From assembly GCF_042429435.1 (NCBI RefSeq), contig NZ_JBHMAF010000196.1: a stretch of DNA of 64,000 nt, one strand, 5' to 3'. The notes beneath the pieces were generated by a model, which was not told where the DNA came from, made no database searches, and saw nothing but the letters and a program-made list of their open reading frames with translations. Shown piece by piece: positions 41,434-50,658 of this stretch. The stretch's first letter is position 1. Every line of letters starts with the position of its first letter. The translations under genes and the position numbers were made by a program. Origin of the DNA: Ectobacillus funiculus (GTDB lineage Bacteria; Bacillota; Bacilli; Bacillales; Bacillaceae_G).

Positions 41434-41440
41434 ATGCGGT

Positions 41441-41914
41441 TTATGCAGACTCACTTTCCTCAGCTACATGTGATTTTTCACAAGGATACCAGATGTAAAA
41501 ACTGCCTTCGCTGCCCTGTACTTTTTGGAACCCAATCCTCTCCCAGAATCCTTCTGAGTGGACGCGTGCAGTTGTTTTAATTGGAAGCTTTAAGCTTTTG
41601 GCATAGTCCACAAGGGCTTTGCCGAAGCCTTGCCGCTGAAACGGCGGCAGCACTTCCAGCTTAAATAGCTCCACAAACGGCCCTTGCAAAACAGCAATGT
41701 CCTCTGTCTGTTTATTCATGTACAGACTCATTCTTGCAACAAGAGATTCTCCGTAGCGGATCCCATAAAAAGGAGATTCGCTATCGTTTTCAATCATGTT
41801 TGCTTGCAGATCCTCGAGCATAGATAGCTCCTGGGCACCGCAGCCTTTAAACTTTTTAAATTCTTCTAACGTTTTATAATTTACGAGTAGTCGTTCAATC
41901 TTTGGAAAAGACAA
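41441..41914 (-). CDS. ylbP: GNAT-family N-acetyltransferase YlbP
   Basis: A 157-aa protein with the GNAT core: strand 4 ELFKLEVLPPFQRQGFGKAL, containing the acetyl-CoA pyrophosphate loop RQGFGKA, and C-terminal HSEGFWERIGFQKV. The start is TTG at 41914, with AAGGATGTGACGTTAC upstream. The acceptor is unknown. It is convergent with gerR and divergent from the candidate RNA and panE. Confidence 0.85.
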   Translation of the reverse strand: MSFPKIERLLVNYKTLEEFKKFKGCGAQELSMLEDLQANMIENDSESPFYGIRYGESLVARMSLYMNKQTEDIAVLQGPFVELFKLEVLPPFQRQGFGKALVDYAKSLKLPIKTTARVHSEGFWERIGFQKVQGSEGSFYIWYPCEKSHVAEESESA

Positions 41915-41969
41915 GTAACGTCACATCCTTTTTTTAGAGTAAAAATTGTAAATAGCTTTTATCTATGGG

Positions 41970-42054
41970 AGCTGTTTCTTAGGAGGAAGACGGGAGAAGT
42001 CTTGAATGCTGCACATTAGATCTGTGCAGGTTCGAGTCTACGAATAAAGCAGCT
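41970..42054 (+). ncRNA. Candidate structured RNA with cloverleaf-like fold
   Basis: A closing stem (AGCTGTTT at 41970-41977 with AAAGCAGCT at 42046-42054, one bulged G) encloses three hairpins: AAGAC/GTCTT (41987-42003), CTGCACA/TGTGCAG (42009-42029) and TTCG/CGAA with a G-T pair (42030-42045). The last hairpin abuts the closing strand, as a T-arm does in tRNA, and GGTTCGAGTCT resembles a T-loop. The remainder does not fit any tRNA: there is no 3' CCA and the arm lengths are off. It may be a 5' leader of panE, a free RNA or a tRNA-derived relic. Confidence 0.35.
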
Positions 42055-42210
42055 AAGACCGATATTTCTACAATAAAGAAAAGTAAAAATATTCCTACTT
42101 CTATTATAATGCTATTGAAATGGTTTATGAAGGGGCGGAGGAATTTTCGGTATTTTACTGAAAAATTTGTTACACTAACGAGTGAGAATACAGAGACGGG
42201 AGAGTGTGCT

Positions 42211-43083
42211 ATGAAAATAGGAGTGATCGGCCCGGGGGCAATTGGTATGCTGTTCGCCTTTTATTTGCAAAAGGCTGGTGCCTCGGTCACGATCTATACA
42301 CGAAGCATGGAACAAGCAGAGCATATAAGCCGTTTTGGAATTTCATGCAACCTGGATGGACAAGTAGAAACACAATTTCCGGATGCCGTTCCCCTAGGGG
42401 CTATAGCAATAGAGGATGACTATGTGTTTGTGGCGGTAAAGCAATACGATATTGGTCTGGTTTTGCCGCACTTGCAGCGGACGCAAGCACGCTTTGTCTT
42501 TCTGCAAAATGGGATGGGACATCTTTCTCTATTACAGAATATGCAGCAGAAATGCATTGCTGTGGGCATTGTGGAGCACGGTGCTAGAAAAGAAACTGCC
42601 GGGTCCTTTGTCCATACTGGTATGGGTGTGACGAAACTGGGTATTTTAGCAGGAGAAGAAGAATTTCAAGCGCTGCTGCCGCTTTTTCAAGCTCCCTATT
42701 TTCCGATTCTAGTTGAGAAGAATTGGGAAGAGGTCTTACGAAGTAAGTTAATTGTGAACGCATGCATCAATCCGCTTACCGCATTGTATCGGGTTCGAAA
42801 TGGCGTGTTATTGACTAATCCGGCGTTTCACAACGCTATGAAGCAAGTGTTTTCGGAGGTTATATTTGTTTTGGATGAAAAAGAAGAACGTTGGGAGCAT
42901 GTCTGTAATGTCTGCCGGAAAACAGCGGAGAATCAATCTTCTATGCTGACGGATGTGAAGCTTGGAAGAGAAACAGAAATTGATGCGATTATCGGGTATT
43001 TGCTTATGCAAGCCGAGAAGCAAAACAAACAGGTGCCGCTTTTAGCGTTTTTACAACAGTCTATAAAAGGACTGGCCCCTTGA
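42211..43083 (+). CDS. panE: 2-dehydropantoate 2-reductase (ketopantoate reductase)
   Basis: A 290-aa NADPH enzyme of the PanE/ApbA family that makes pantoate for CoA synthesis. The nucleotide motif GPGAIG is at residues 7-12; VAVKQYD and LIVNACINPLTALYR mark the family. The ATG at 42211 follows ACGGGAGAGTGTGCT, 34 codons inside a longer open frame that has no site. It equals B. subtilis ylbQ. Confidence 0.9.
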   Translation: MKIGVIGPGAIGMLFAFYLQKAGASVTIYTRSMEQAEHISRFGISCNLDGQVETQFPDAVPLGAIAIEDDYVFVAVKQYDIGLVLPHLQRTQARFVFLQNGMGHLSLLQNMQQKCIAVGIVEHGARKETAGSFVHTGMGVTKLGILAGEEEFQALLPLFQAPYFPILVEKNWEEVLRSKLIVNACINPLTALYRVRNGVLLTNPAFHNAMKQVFSEVIFVLDEKEERWEHVCNVCRKTAENQSSMLTDVKLGRETEIDAIIGYLLMQAEKQNKQVPLLAFLQQSIKGLAP

Positions 43084-43164
43084 GTAAAATTCTTTGCTTT
43101 TGTATACGACATTGACTACAATTTTGTCATACACAACGTCTGGAGATGAAAGGAAGAGCTTTTT

Positions 43165-44778
43165 ATGAAGTTGAAGGAAATCTCAGCTTCACTACCAAGT
43201 GGAGCGGTGGGAGATTACATACAGCAGAAGCAGCAGATTTCAGCCTGTTTTGACTATTTGCTAGAAGAAGAGGCGTTTCAAAAACGGGTTAAAGATTTAC
43301 AAAGTCGGTCGTATCCTCGCCAGGAGCTGTCTGCTCATTTATTTGCTTATAATGAGCGACTTGGAGCAGGAGCAAAAACGCTCCAAAACATTCAGCTGCT
43401 ATCAGAACCGAATACATATGTTGTGATCGGCGGACAGCAGGCAGGCCTTTTGACGGGACCGCTCTATACGATCCATAAAATCGTCTCGATTTTACAACTG
43501 GCGAAGGAGCAGGAGAAAAAGCTTGGTACGCCTGTCATACCAGTATTTTGGATTGCTGGAGAGGATCACGATATAGAGGAAATTAATCATGTATTCGTGG
43601 CGAAAAAGGGGAGCTTAAAAAAATCGGTTTTATACCAGACTGGTACCGGAAGAACGAGTGCGTCCTTCCTCCCCCTTGATCCTGAAGCTTGCTGGTCATG
43701 GGTGCAGAGTGTGTTTCAGACATATCGAGAAACGGAGCATACAAATGATTTGCTAAACTTTGTTAAAGATTGCCTACAAAGTTCAAGTACGTATGTTGAT
43801 TTTTTCGGTCGGCTTATTATGGAGCTGTTTAAAGAAGAAGGTCTGGTGCTTGTTGATTCTGGGGATAGCGAGCTGCGCCGTTTGGAAGCAACATTTTTTC
43901 AAACAATCCTTCAGCAGCATGAAGAGATTGGGGCTGGTTTGCAGCAGCAGCAGGAAATGCTGCGCGAGCGTGGATATACACCTTTGATTGCAGCTAAGGA
44001 AAATAGTTTGCACTTATTTATTCATGAAGAAGGAGAGCGCTGGCTGCTAGAAAAAGCGGGGGACCGTTTTGTGTATAAAAATGGAAGCTATTCCTTTGCA
44101 GAGCTGGAGAGCCTTATGATGGAGAGGCCTGAGGCATTTAGTAATAATGTAGTTACACGCCCGCTGATGCAGGAGTATTTGTTTCCGACGCTTGCATTTA
44201 TCGGTGGTCCGGGAGAGGTTGCTTACTGGGCAGAGCTGCAGCAGGTCTTTCATCGTCTTGGTTTCTTGATGCCCCCTGTTGTGCCTCGTCTTATGATGAG
44301 CTATCTAGAGAGAGGGATTGAGACGGATTTGCAGGAGCTGCATATAGGCGTGGAGGATGTATTCCAGAAACCAATTGAGCAGATGAAGGAACAATGGCTT
44401 GCGCAGCAAGTTTTGGAGCCGGTTGAAGATACCTTTGCTCAGGCGCGCCAACAGTTCGAGGAAATGCATAGAACGCTGCGTGAACTGGTTCGAAATATCC
44501 AACCGGGATTAAACCGTTTTGCTGAGAAAAATAAACAGAAAATTGAGGAACAAATCAACGTGCTAGAGCGTACCTTAGAGCGGGAAATCGAGCTTATGCA
44601 TCATGTGCAGCTAAATAAATTCCGCCGCATTCAAATGTCTTTGCAGCCGTTTGGGCATTTGCAGGAGCGCACATGGAATATCTGGTATTATTTGAACGAA
44701 TACGGCTTTGATTTTATTCCTGATTTGCTGAAACAGCCATTTTCTTGGAACGGTTCCCATTCGTGTATCCGCCTGTGA
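43165..44778 (+). CDS. bshC: Bacillithiol biosynthesis cysteine-adding enzyme
   Basis: A 537-aa protein that ligates cysteine to glucosaminyl-malate, completing bacillithiol. It has the BshC layout: a nucleotide-like core with GGQQAGLLTGPLYTIHKI near residues 92-109, AGEDHDIEEINH, and a long C-terminal coiled coil (about 420-500). The length equals other BshC proteins. B. subtilis name: yllA. It ends before a strong terminator at 44858-44891, after which the dcw cluster starts. Confidence 0.92.
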   Translation: MKLKEISASLPSGAVGDYIQQKQQISACFDYLLEEEAFQKRVKDLQSRSYPRQELSAHLFAYNERLGAGAKTLQNIQLLSEPNTYVVIGGQQAGLLTGPLYTIHKIVSILQLAKEQEKKLGTPVIPVFWIAGEDHDIEEINHVFVAKKGSLKKSVLYQTGTGRTSASFLPLDPEACWSWVQSVFQTYRETEHTNDLLNFVKDCLQSSSTYVDFFGRLIMELFKEEGLVLVDSGDSELRRLEATFFQTILQQHEEIGAGLQQQQEMLRERGYTPLIAAKENSLHLFIHEEGERWLLEKAGDRFVYKNGSYSFAELESLMMERPEAFSNNVVTRPLMQEYLFPTLAFIGGPGEVAYWAELQQVFHRLGFLMPPVVPRLMMSYLERGIETDLQELHIGVEDVFQKPIEQMKEQWLAQQVLEPVEDTFAQARQQFEEMHRTLRELVRNIQPGLNRFAEKNKQKIEEQINVLERTLEREIELMHHVQLNKFRRIQMSLQPFGHLQERTWNIWYYLNEYGFDFIPDLLKQPFSWNGSHSCIRL

Positions 44779-44857
44779 ATGACAGTTTGCAGCCCAAACT
44801 GCTCTTATGGAGAGATGTTGCACATTTGAGGGGGAAGTTGTCTATTCACCTTTTCAC

Positions 44858-44891
44858 AAAAAAATCCTGCAAGTGAGCAGGATTTTTTTTC
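44858..44891 (+). terminator. bshC terminator
   Basis: AAAATCCTGC and GCAGGATTTT around AAGTGA, followed by a run of T. Confidence 0.85.
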
Positions 44892-44959
44892 TTTATATGG
44901 AATTGATTGTAAAATAACAGTCTGTCCGCTGGATTAGAATATAAGAACATTCGTTTGTT

Positions 44960-44989
44960 TTGATTTTACAAAATAGGATAGAATATAAC
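44960..44989 (+). promoter_or_regulatory. Possible sigma-A promoter of the rsmH operon
   Basis: TTGATT (44960-44965), 18 bp, TATAAC (44984-44989). It lies where the mraZ promoter would be expected. The leader also holds an 11-bp hairpin (44996-45021). Confidence 0.4.
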
Positions 44990-44995
44990 AGGAGG

Positions 44996-45021
44996 CGCTA
45001 AAATTCAATCGAATTTTAGCG
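44996..45021 (+). promoter_or_regulatory. 11-bp hairpin in the rsmH leader
   Basis: CGCTAAAATTC and GAATTTTAGCG around AATC, right after AGGAGG, in the place normally held by mraZ. No T-run follows, so it may be an mRNA structure or a protein-binding palindrome. Confidence 0.45.
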
Positions 45022-45103
45022 AACATTTTCGCAAAACATGATAAAATTTAGTATATAATAAAATAGGTAAAAAAGTTATGATTTCACAAAAGTAGGTGCA
45101 ACA

Positions 45104-46039
45104 ATGTTTAAACATATTACAGTGCTTTTAAAAGAAACGGTGGACGGACTGGATATTCAGCCAGACGGTACATATGTGGATTGTACATTAGGAGGGGGCG
45201 GGCATAGCTCGTATCTGCTGTCGCAGCTTTCCGAAAACGGCAAACTGATTGCTTTTGACCAGGATGAAACGGCAATTCGAAATGCGCGGGAAAAGTTCGC
45301 TTCCTACGGAGACCGCTTTATCGCAGTGAGGAGCAATTTTCGTTATTTAAAAGAGGTATTGACAGACCTTGGAATCGAGCAGGTGGATGGCGTGCTCTTT
45401 GACCTTGGCGTATCTTCTCCGCAGCTGGACACGCCAGAGCGCGGCTTTAGCTACCATCATGATGCGCCGCTTGATATGCGAATGGATCAGGATGCGCCGT
45501 TAACAGCGTATGAGATTGTTAATGAGTGGCCGTACGAAAAGCTGGTGAAAATTTTCTTTCAATATGGAGAGGAAAAATTTTCTAAGCAAATTGTCCGCAA
45601 AATTGAGGCAGCACGAGCAGTAAAACCGATTGAAACGACAGGAGAGCTTGTGGAACTCATTAAGGAAGGGATTCCGGCTCCTGCAAGAAGAACGGGCGGT
45701 CATCCTGCCAAGCGTGTCTTTCAAGCTATCCGCATTGCTGTGAATGATGAGCTGCAGGCATTTGAGGAAGCGGTGGAGGCGGCGATTGAAGTAATTAAGC
45801 TGGGCGGACGCGTGAGCGTAATTACGTTCCATTCTTTAGAAGATCGAATTTGCAAAACAGTATTTAAAACGCATAGCGCATTGCCGCAGCTGCCGCCGGG
45901 GCTTCCAATTATCCCGGATGAGTATAAGCCGAAGCTGAAGCTGATTACAAGAAAACCGCTATTGCCGACAGAAGAAGAGCTAGAGGAAAATAACCGAGCT
46001 CGCTCAGCTAAATTGCGGATTGCGGAAAAGCTACGATAG
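45104..46039 (+). CDS. rsmH: 16S rRNA (cytosine1402-N4)-methyltransferase
   Basis: A 311-aa SAM methyltransferase (old name MraW). The start HITVLLKETVDGL, the SAM-binding VDCTLGGGGHSSYLL near residues 23-37, and FHSLEDRICK near the C-terminus are family marks. The ATG follows AAGTAGGTGCAACA. It is the first gene of the cluster here, since mraZ, its usual upstream neighbour, is missing. Confidence 0.95.
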   Translation: MFKHITVLLKETVDGLDIQPDGTYVDCTLGGGGHSSYLLSQLSENGKLIAFDQDETAIRNAREKFASYGDRFIAVRSNFRYLKEVLTDLGIEQVDGVLFDLGVSSPQLDTPERGFSYHHDAPLDMRMDQDAPLTAYEIVNEWPYEKLVKIFFQYGEEKFSKQIVRKIEAARAVKPIETTGELVELIKEGIPAPARRTGGHPAKRVFQAIRIAVNDELQAFEEAVEAAIEVIKLGGRVSVITFHSLEDRICKTVFKTHSALPQLPPGLPIIPDEYKPKLKLITRKPLLPTEEELEENNRARSAKLRIAEKLR

Positions 46040-46079
46040 TCAAACGATTTGGTAACATGAAAGTAGGGGGGACGTAAGG

Positions 46080-46433
46080 ATGAGTAACCTTGCTATGGAA
46101 CGGGAAAAGCAGACAGAGCAAACCTCGTCTGTGCCAAAGCAAGCCCCAAGAGCACAAACAACGAAGGTGACGAGATTTGAAAAGCTGCTGTATGGGATGT
46201 TTATTGCTTTTTTATTGTATGCGTGTATTACTTTAATCGGTAACAAAGCGGACTTGTATAAGGTGAATGCGGACTTCTCCAAGCTGCAGCGAAGCATTGA
46301 AGAGCAAAAGAAAATAAATGATGATCTAAAAGCGGAAGTCGAGCAGCTAAGCCGATATGATCGCATTGCCAAGAAGGCGAAGGAAATGGGTCTTGAAGTG
46401 AATGAAGACAATGTAAAAGGGCTAAATCAGTAA
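46080..46433 (+). CDS. ftsL: Cell division protein FtsL
   Basis: A 117-aa bitopic protein: a basic cytoplasmic part (1-38), one helix (about 39-55, MFIAFLLYACITLI), then a periplasm-facing coiled coil (60-100). It pairs with DivIC and DivIB to control PBP2B at the septum. The ATG follows GGGGGGACGTAAGG. It is 17 bp before pbpB, within one operon. Confidence 0.9.
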   Translation: MSNLAMEREKQTEQTSSVPKQAPRAQTTKVTRFEKLLYGMFIAFLLYACITLIGNKADLYKVNADFSKLQRSIEEQKKINDDLKAEVEQLSRYDRIAKKAKEMGLEVNEDNVKGLNQ

Positions 46434-46450
46434 GCGGGTGTGAGAAACGG

Positions 46451-48580
46451 ATGGATGCAAAAAAACTCCATATGAATAGAGGAGCAGGATTGTTAATGCT
46501 TATATTTCTCCTGCTCTTTTTCCTGTTAGTGTTGCGATTTCTTTATATTCAGTGGACGGGAACTGTACACGGACAATCATTGACGGAGCTGGCGGAGGCA
46601 AAGCATAATAAAAAAGGTGTGCTTGAAGGCAAGCGAGGTACAATTTATGATCAAAATGGCTCTGTGCTTGCCCAAGATATTACAGCGTACAAGCTTATTG
46701 CGATGCTCAAGGGCGACAATCATGTAGAGGACAAAGAACAAACAGCAGAGAAGCTTGCAACAGTTTTAGATATGGATGCCGACAAGATTTTGGCGAAACT
46801 CAATAACGAAAAGGCGTATCAGGTTGAGTTTGGTGTTGCCGGAAACAATTTGACGAAGAAACAGAAAGAGAAAATTACAGCTATGAAGCTAAAAGGAATT
46901 ATCTTTATTGACGGGAAAATGCGCAGTTATCCAAACGGTAATTTCGCTTCATATGTTATCGGTTATGCAAAACCGAATGATGAAGGGGTACTAGAAGGAA
47001 AGTTCGGCCTTGAACAAACGCTAGATTCATATTTACATGATGAAAACGGTTCTATCTCTTACGAGGGGGACTCGCGTGGCCTGCTGCTTGGGAATAGCGA
47101 AGAGAAGGTAAAGCCTGCGAAGAACGGCGATGATGTGTATCTCACGATTGATCAGCGCGTGCAAAGCTTTCTGGAGGATGCCATGACAAAAGCAGCGGAG
47201 CATTATGATCCATCGATGCTGCTTGGCATTGTTGCCGATCCGAAAACAGGAAAAATTCTAGCGATGTCAAGTCGCCCAAGCTACGATCCGAATATACGCG
47301 ACATTACATACTTTTTAAACAATCCGATTGCATACGCGTATGAGCCCGGATCAACGATGAAGGTGTTTACGCTTGCGGCGGCTGTGAATGAAGGGGTATA
47401 TCAAGGTTCTGCTTATTATCAATCTGGGGCATATGCGGTAGGTGGAACACAAATCCGCGACCATAACAACGGAGTGGGCTGGGGCTCAATTACTTTTAAT
47501 GAGGGTGTGCAGCGTTCCTCAAACGTCGCATTTGCCATTATAGCAGAAAAGCAGCTTGGCTTTGACCGGCTTCGTCAATATATTCACAGATTTGGTCTCG
47601 ACGAAAAAACGGGTATTGATTTGCCTGGTGAAAGCGGAAATACCATTTTATTTGATAAGCAAATCCAAAAGGTTACAACAGCATTTGGGCAAGGCTCTAC
47701 AGTAACGCCAATTCAACAAATCCAAGCGGCGACTGCAATAGCGAATAATGGAAAAATGATGAAGCCGTATGTGATCGACCGTATTGTTGACAGCAAAACT
47801 GGTAAAGTTGCGGAGCAGCATAGACCTCAGGAGGTTGGGGAGCCGATTACGGAGGATACAGCAAAAAAGGTGCGGCAATTACTTGAAACGGTCGTTACAG
47901 CTCCGACAGGAACAGGTGGTGCTTATAAAATTGATGGGTACTCCGTTGCGGGGAAAACGGGAACGGCGCAAATTCCAGGTCCTGACGGCAGATATATGTC
48001 GGGCCGAGAAAATTATATTTTCTCTTTTCTAGGGATGGCGCCAGCGGACGATCCGCAGTTGCTTGTATATGTGGCTGTGAAGCAGCCGCATCTAAAGGAT
48101 GCGGAAACAGGAGCTACGCCGCTTGCTGATATATTTAAGTCCGTAACTAAAAACAGCTTGCAATATTTAAAGGTAAAGCCTTCTGTTGTAAAAGATACAA
48201 GTAAGCTGGCTGCAAAAGAAAGCATCGCTGTTCCGGCTTTGACTGGAGAGGCGCTTTCAGATGCAAAAGAGAAGATTGAAAGCAAGGGACTGCGTCCGAT
48301 TGTGTTAGGAGAAGGCTCTATTGTGAAGCAATCGCCGCAAGCGGGAGATAAGGTGTTAAAAGGCGAGCGTATATTGCTTGCTGGCACGAACAATAAAATG
48401 CCGAACCTAATTGGCTGGTCGCTTCGTGATGTGATGAATCTCGCCAATGTACTTAGCCTTGAGCTAAAGACATCCGGAAAAGGATATGTAACAGAGCAAA
48501 GCATTGGAGAAGGAATTGCCGTGAAAAAAGGCGACCTGCTAGAGGTGAAGCTGGTGCCTCCAGATGAGGGAGCACAGTAG
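46451..48580 (+). CDS. pbpB: Septal penicillin-binding protein 2B
   Basis: A 709-aa class B PBP: short cytoplasmic tail, one helix (about 14-33), pedestal/dimerisation domain, transpeptidase domain with S301 in PGSTMK, SSN (RSSNVAF) and KTGTAQ beginning at K502, then two C-terminal PASTA repeats. It cross-links septal peptidoglycan with the FtsW polymerase. The ATG follows GGTGTGAGAAACGG. Confidence 0.95.
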   Translation: MDAKKLHMNRGAGLLMLIFLLLFFLLVLRFLYIQWTGTVHGQSLTELAEAKHNKKGVLEGKRGTIYDQNGSVLAQDITAYKLIAMLKGDNHVEDKEQTAEKLATVLDMDADKILAKLNNEKAYQVEFGVAGNNLTKKQKEKITAMKLKGIIFIDGKMRSYPNGNFASYVIGYAKPNDEGVLEGKFGLEQTLDSYLHDENGSISYEGDSRGLLLGNSEEKVKPAKNGDDVYLTIDQRVQSFLEDAMTKAAEHYDPSMLLGIVADPKTGKILAMSSRPSYDPNIRDITYFLNNPIAYAYEPGSTMKVFTLAAAVNEGVYQGSAYYQSGAYAVGGTQIRDHNNGVGWGSITFNEGVQRSSNVAFAIIAEKQLGFDRLRQYIHRFGLDEKTGIDLPGESGNTILFDKQIQKVTTAFGQGSTVTPIQQIQAATAIANNGKMMKPYVIDRIVDSKTGKVAEQHRPQEVGEPITEDTAKKVRQLLETVVTAPTGTGGAYKIDGYSVAGKTGTAQIPGPDGRYMSGRENYIFSFLGMAPADDPQLLVYVAVKQPHLKDAETGATPLADIFKSVTKNSLQYLKVKPSVVKDTSKLAAKESIAVPALTGEALSDAKEKIESKGLRPIVLGEGSIVKQSPQAGDKVLKGERILLAGTNNKMPNLIGWSLRDVMNLANVLSLELKTSGKGYVTEQSIGEGIAVKKGDLLEVKLVPPDEGAQ

Positions 48581-48617
48581 AGAAAGGAGCAGCTCTTGAC
48601 GGTTGTAAGGTGCTGTG

Positions 48618-48646
48618 TTCTAATCAAAAAGGTACAAGCATATATT
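48618..48646 (+). promoter_or_regulatory. Possible sigma-E promoter of spoVD
   Basis: TTCTAATC (48618-48625), 13 bp, CATATATT (48639-48646), with the ATG at 48681. The -10 fits the sigma-E type; the -35 is a weaker match. spoVD in B. subtilis has a sigma-E promoter in this gap. Confidence 0.35.
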
Positions 48647-48680
48647 GAAACGAGCCAAAGTGCAGGGAGGTTCTTTCAAT

Positions 48681-50597
48681 ATGCGCGTATCAAATGTAAC
48701 AGTACGGAAACGACTTATATTTGTGTTAGTATGCGGGCTGCTCATTTTTTTGGTGGTTGATATACGTCTTGGCTATGTACAGTTTGCTCTTGGAAATATG
48801 CTAACGGAGCGTGCCAAGGATTCTTGGAGCCGGAATATTAAATTTGAACCGGAGCGCGGCCGGATTTTGGACAGGAATGGTGTAGAGCTTGCAACGAATA
48901 AAAGTGCTCCCTCGATTTTTGTTGTGCCAAGGCAAATTGAAAATCCAGCGGCAACGGCTGAAAAGCTGGCAGCTGTATTGGATGCATCAAGGGAAGACAT
49001 TTATAAGCATTTGACAAAAAAGGTAAGCATTGAACAGCTAAGACCGGAAGGACAAAAGATTTCTCATGAGAAGGCAAAGGAAGTGCGTGCCCTTGGCTTA
49101 AAAGGGGTGTATATTGCTGAGGACTCCATCCGGTATTATCCGTTTGGCAGCTACTTATCACATGTACTTGGATTTGCTGGCATTGACAATCAAGGTTTAT
49201 TAGGTTTAGAGCTTACGTATGATGCGGAATTGAGCGGTGAGAAAGGATATGTTCGTTTTTATGCAGATGCAAAGGGGCAAAAGCTTGAAAACATCGGAGA
49301 TGATTATAAGCAGCCGGAAAGCGGACTAGACTTAAAGCTGACGATTGATACCCGCGTTCAAACGATTGTAGAGCGTGAGTTGGATATCGCGCAAGCCACA
49401 TACAGTGCCGATGGTATTGTTGCAATTGCGATGAATCCGAAAAATGGCGAGATTTTGGCGATGGCAAGCCGCCCGAATTTTGATCCATCCAATTATAAAG
49501 AGGTCGCTCCTGAGGTATATAACCGGAATTTGCCTGTTTGGAGTACGTACGAGCCCGGTTCCACCTTTAAAATTATTACGCTAGCCGCAGCTTTAAACGA
49601 AAAAAAGGTTGATTTAGATAAGGACCACTTTTTTGATGACGGGGCAGCCGAGGTTGATGGGGCGAATCTCCGCTGCTGGAAACGCGGGGGTCATGGTGAT
49701 CAGACGTTTCTGGAGGTTGTCCAAAATTCATGTAACCCTGGATTTGTCGAACTGGGGGAACGGCTTGGCAAGGAAAAACTGTTTCAATACATCTATGACT
49801 TTGGTTTTGGCCAAAAAACCGGTATTGATTTGCAGGGAGAAGGAAAAGGGATTCTCTTTAATCCTGCAAAAATTGGCCCTGTGGAGCAAGCGACAACAGC
49901 ATTCGGGCAAGGAGTTTCTGTAACACCGATTCAGCAGGTTACAGCTGTCGCCGCGGCTGTAAACGGCGGTACGTTGTATCAGCCATACATTGCCAAGGAA
50001 TTTATTGATCCAGAAACGGGGCAGGTTGTTAGCCGGAAAACACCAGTTGCAAAAAGGCAAGTCATTTCGAAGGAAACATCAGCAGAGGTACGGCGTGCGC
50101 TTGAGAATGTAGTTGCAAAGGGATCTGGTAAGGGGGCGTACGTTGAGGGTTACCGTGTGGGCGGTAAAACAGGAACGGCGCAAAAGGTTAAAGATGGACG
50201 TTATATGGAAAATAACTATATTGTTTCCTTCATCGGCTTTGCGCCTGCTGATGATCCGCAGGTTGTCATTTACGTGGCTGTCGACAATCCAAAAGGAACC
50301 GTGCAATTTGGCGGTGTAGTTGCGGCGCCAATTGTTGGCAACATGATGCGTGATATATTGCCTGCTATAGGCGTACAGCCGCGTACGGGAGGCATAGATA
50401 AAGAGCTAACATGGCTCGAGACACCTTCTGTTGAAGTGCCGAATCTAATCGGCATGACGAAAAAGGACTTGCAAACACAGCAGGTGGATCTTGAAATTGA
50501 GGTGCAGGGTGAAGGAGAAAAGGTAGTTGAACAGCAGCCGCGTGCTGGTGTAAAGGTAAAAGCGGGAACGAAAATCCGCCTGTATTTAGGCAGCTAG
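48681..50597 (+). CDS. spoVD: Sporulation-specific penicillin-binding protein SpoVD
   Basis: A 638-aa class B PBP needed for spore cortex synthesis, paralogous to PBP2B. One N-terminal helix (IFVLVCGLLIFLVVDIRLGY) precedes the transpeptidase, with S294 in PGSTFK, SCN in QNSCN and KTGTAQ at K496. A single PASTA repeat (VPNLIGMTKKDL onward) ends the protein. The ATG at 48681 follows GGGAGGTTCTTTCAAT; an in-frame ATG at 48645 has no site. It works with SpoVE. Confidence 0.95.
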   Translation: MRVSNVTVRKRLIFVLVCGLLIFLVVDIRLGYVQFALGNMLTERAKDSWSRNIKFEPERGRILDRNGVELATNKSAPSIFVVPRQIENPAATAEKLAAVLDASREDIYKHLTKKVSIEQLRPEGQKISHEKAKEVRALGLKGVYIAEDSIRYYPFGSYLSHVLGFAGIDNQGLLGLELTYDAELSGEKGYVRFYADAKGQKLENIGDDYKQPESGLDLKLTIDTRVQTIVERELDIAQATYSADGIVAIAMNPKNGEILAMASRPNFDPSNYKEVAPEVYNRNLPVWSTYEPGSTFKIITLAAALNEKKVDLDKDHFFDDGAAEVDGANLRCWKRGGHGDQTFLEVVQNSCNPGFVELGERLGKEKLFQYIYDFGFGQKTGIDLQGEGKGILFNPAKIGPVEQATTAFGQGVSVTPIQQVTAVAAAVNGGTLYQPYIAKEFIDPETGQVVSRKTPVAKRQVISKETSAEVRRALENVVAKGSGKGAYVEGYRVGGKTGTAQKVKDGRYMENNYIVSFIGFAPADDPQVVIYVAVDNPKGTVQFGGVVAAPIVGNMMRDILPAIGVQPRTGGIDKELTWLETPSVEVPNLIGMTKKDLQTQQVDLEIEVQGEGEKVVEQQPRAGVKVKAGTKIRLYLGS

Positions 50598-50658
50598 TTT
50601 ACGTATGAGCGCGTTTCGTTTCAGATACAATAAATAGAAAGCAGAGAGGTACAGCAGA

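Noticed and set aside
41970..42054. A canonical tRNA gene at the GGTTCGAGTCT sequence
   Set aside because: The five bases before and after the T-loop do not pair as a T-stem, the acceptor and anticodon arms have wrong lengths, and no CCA follows. I keep it only as an unclassified structured RNA candidate.
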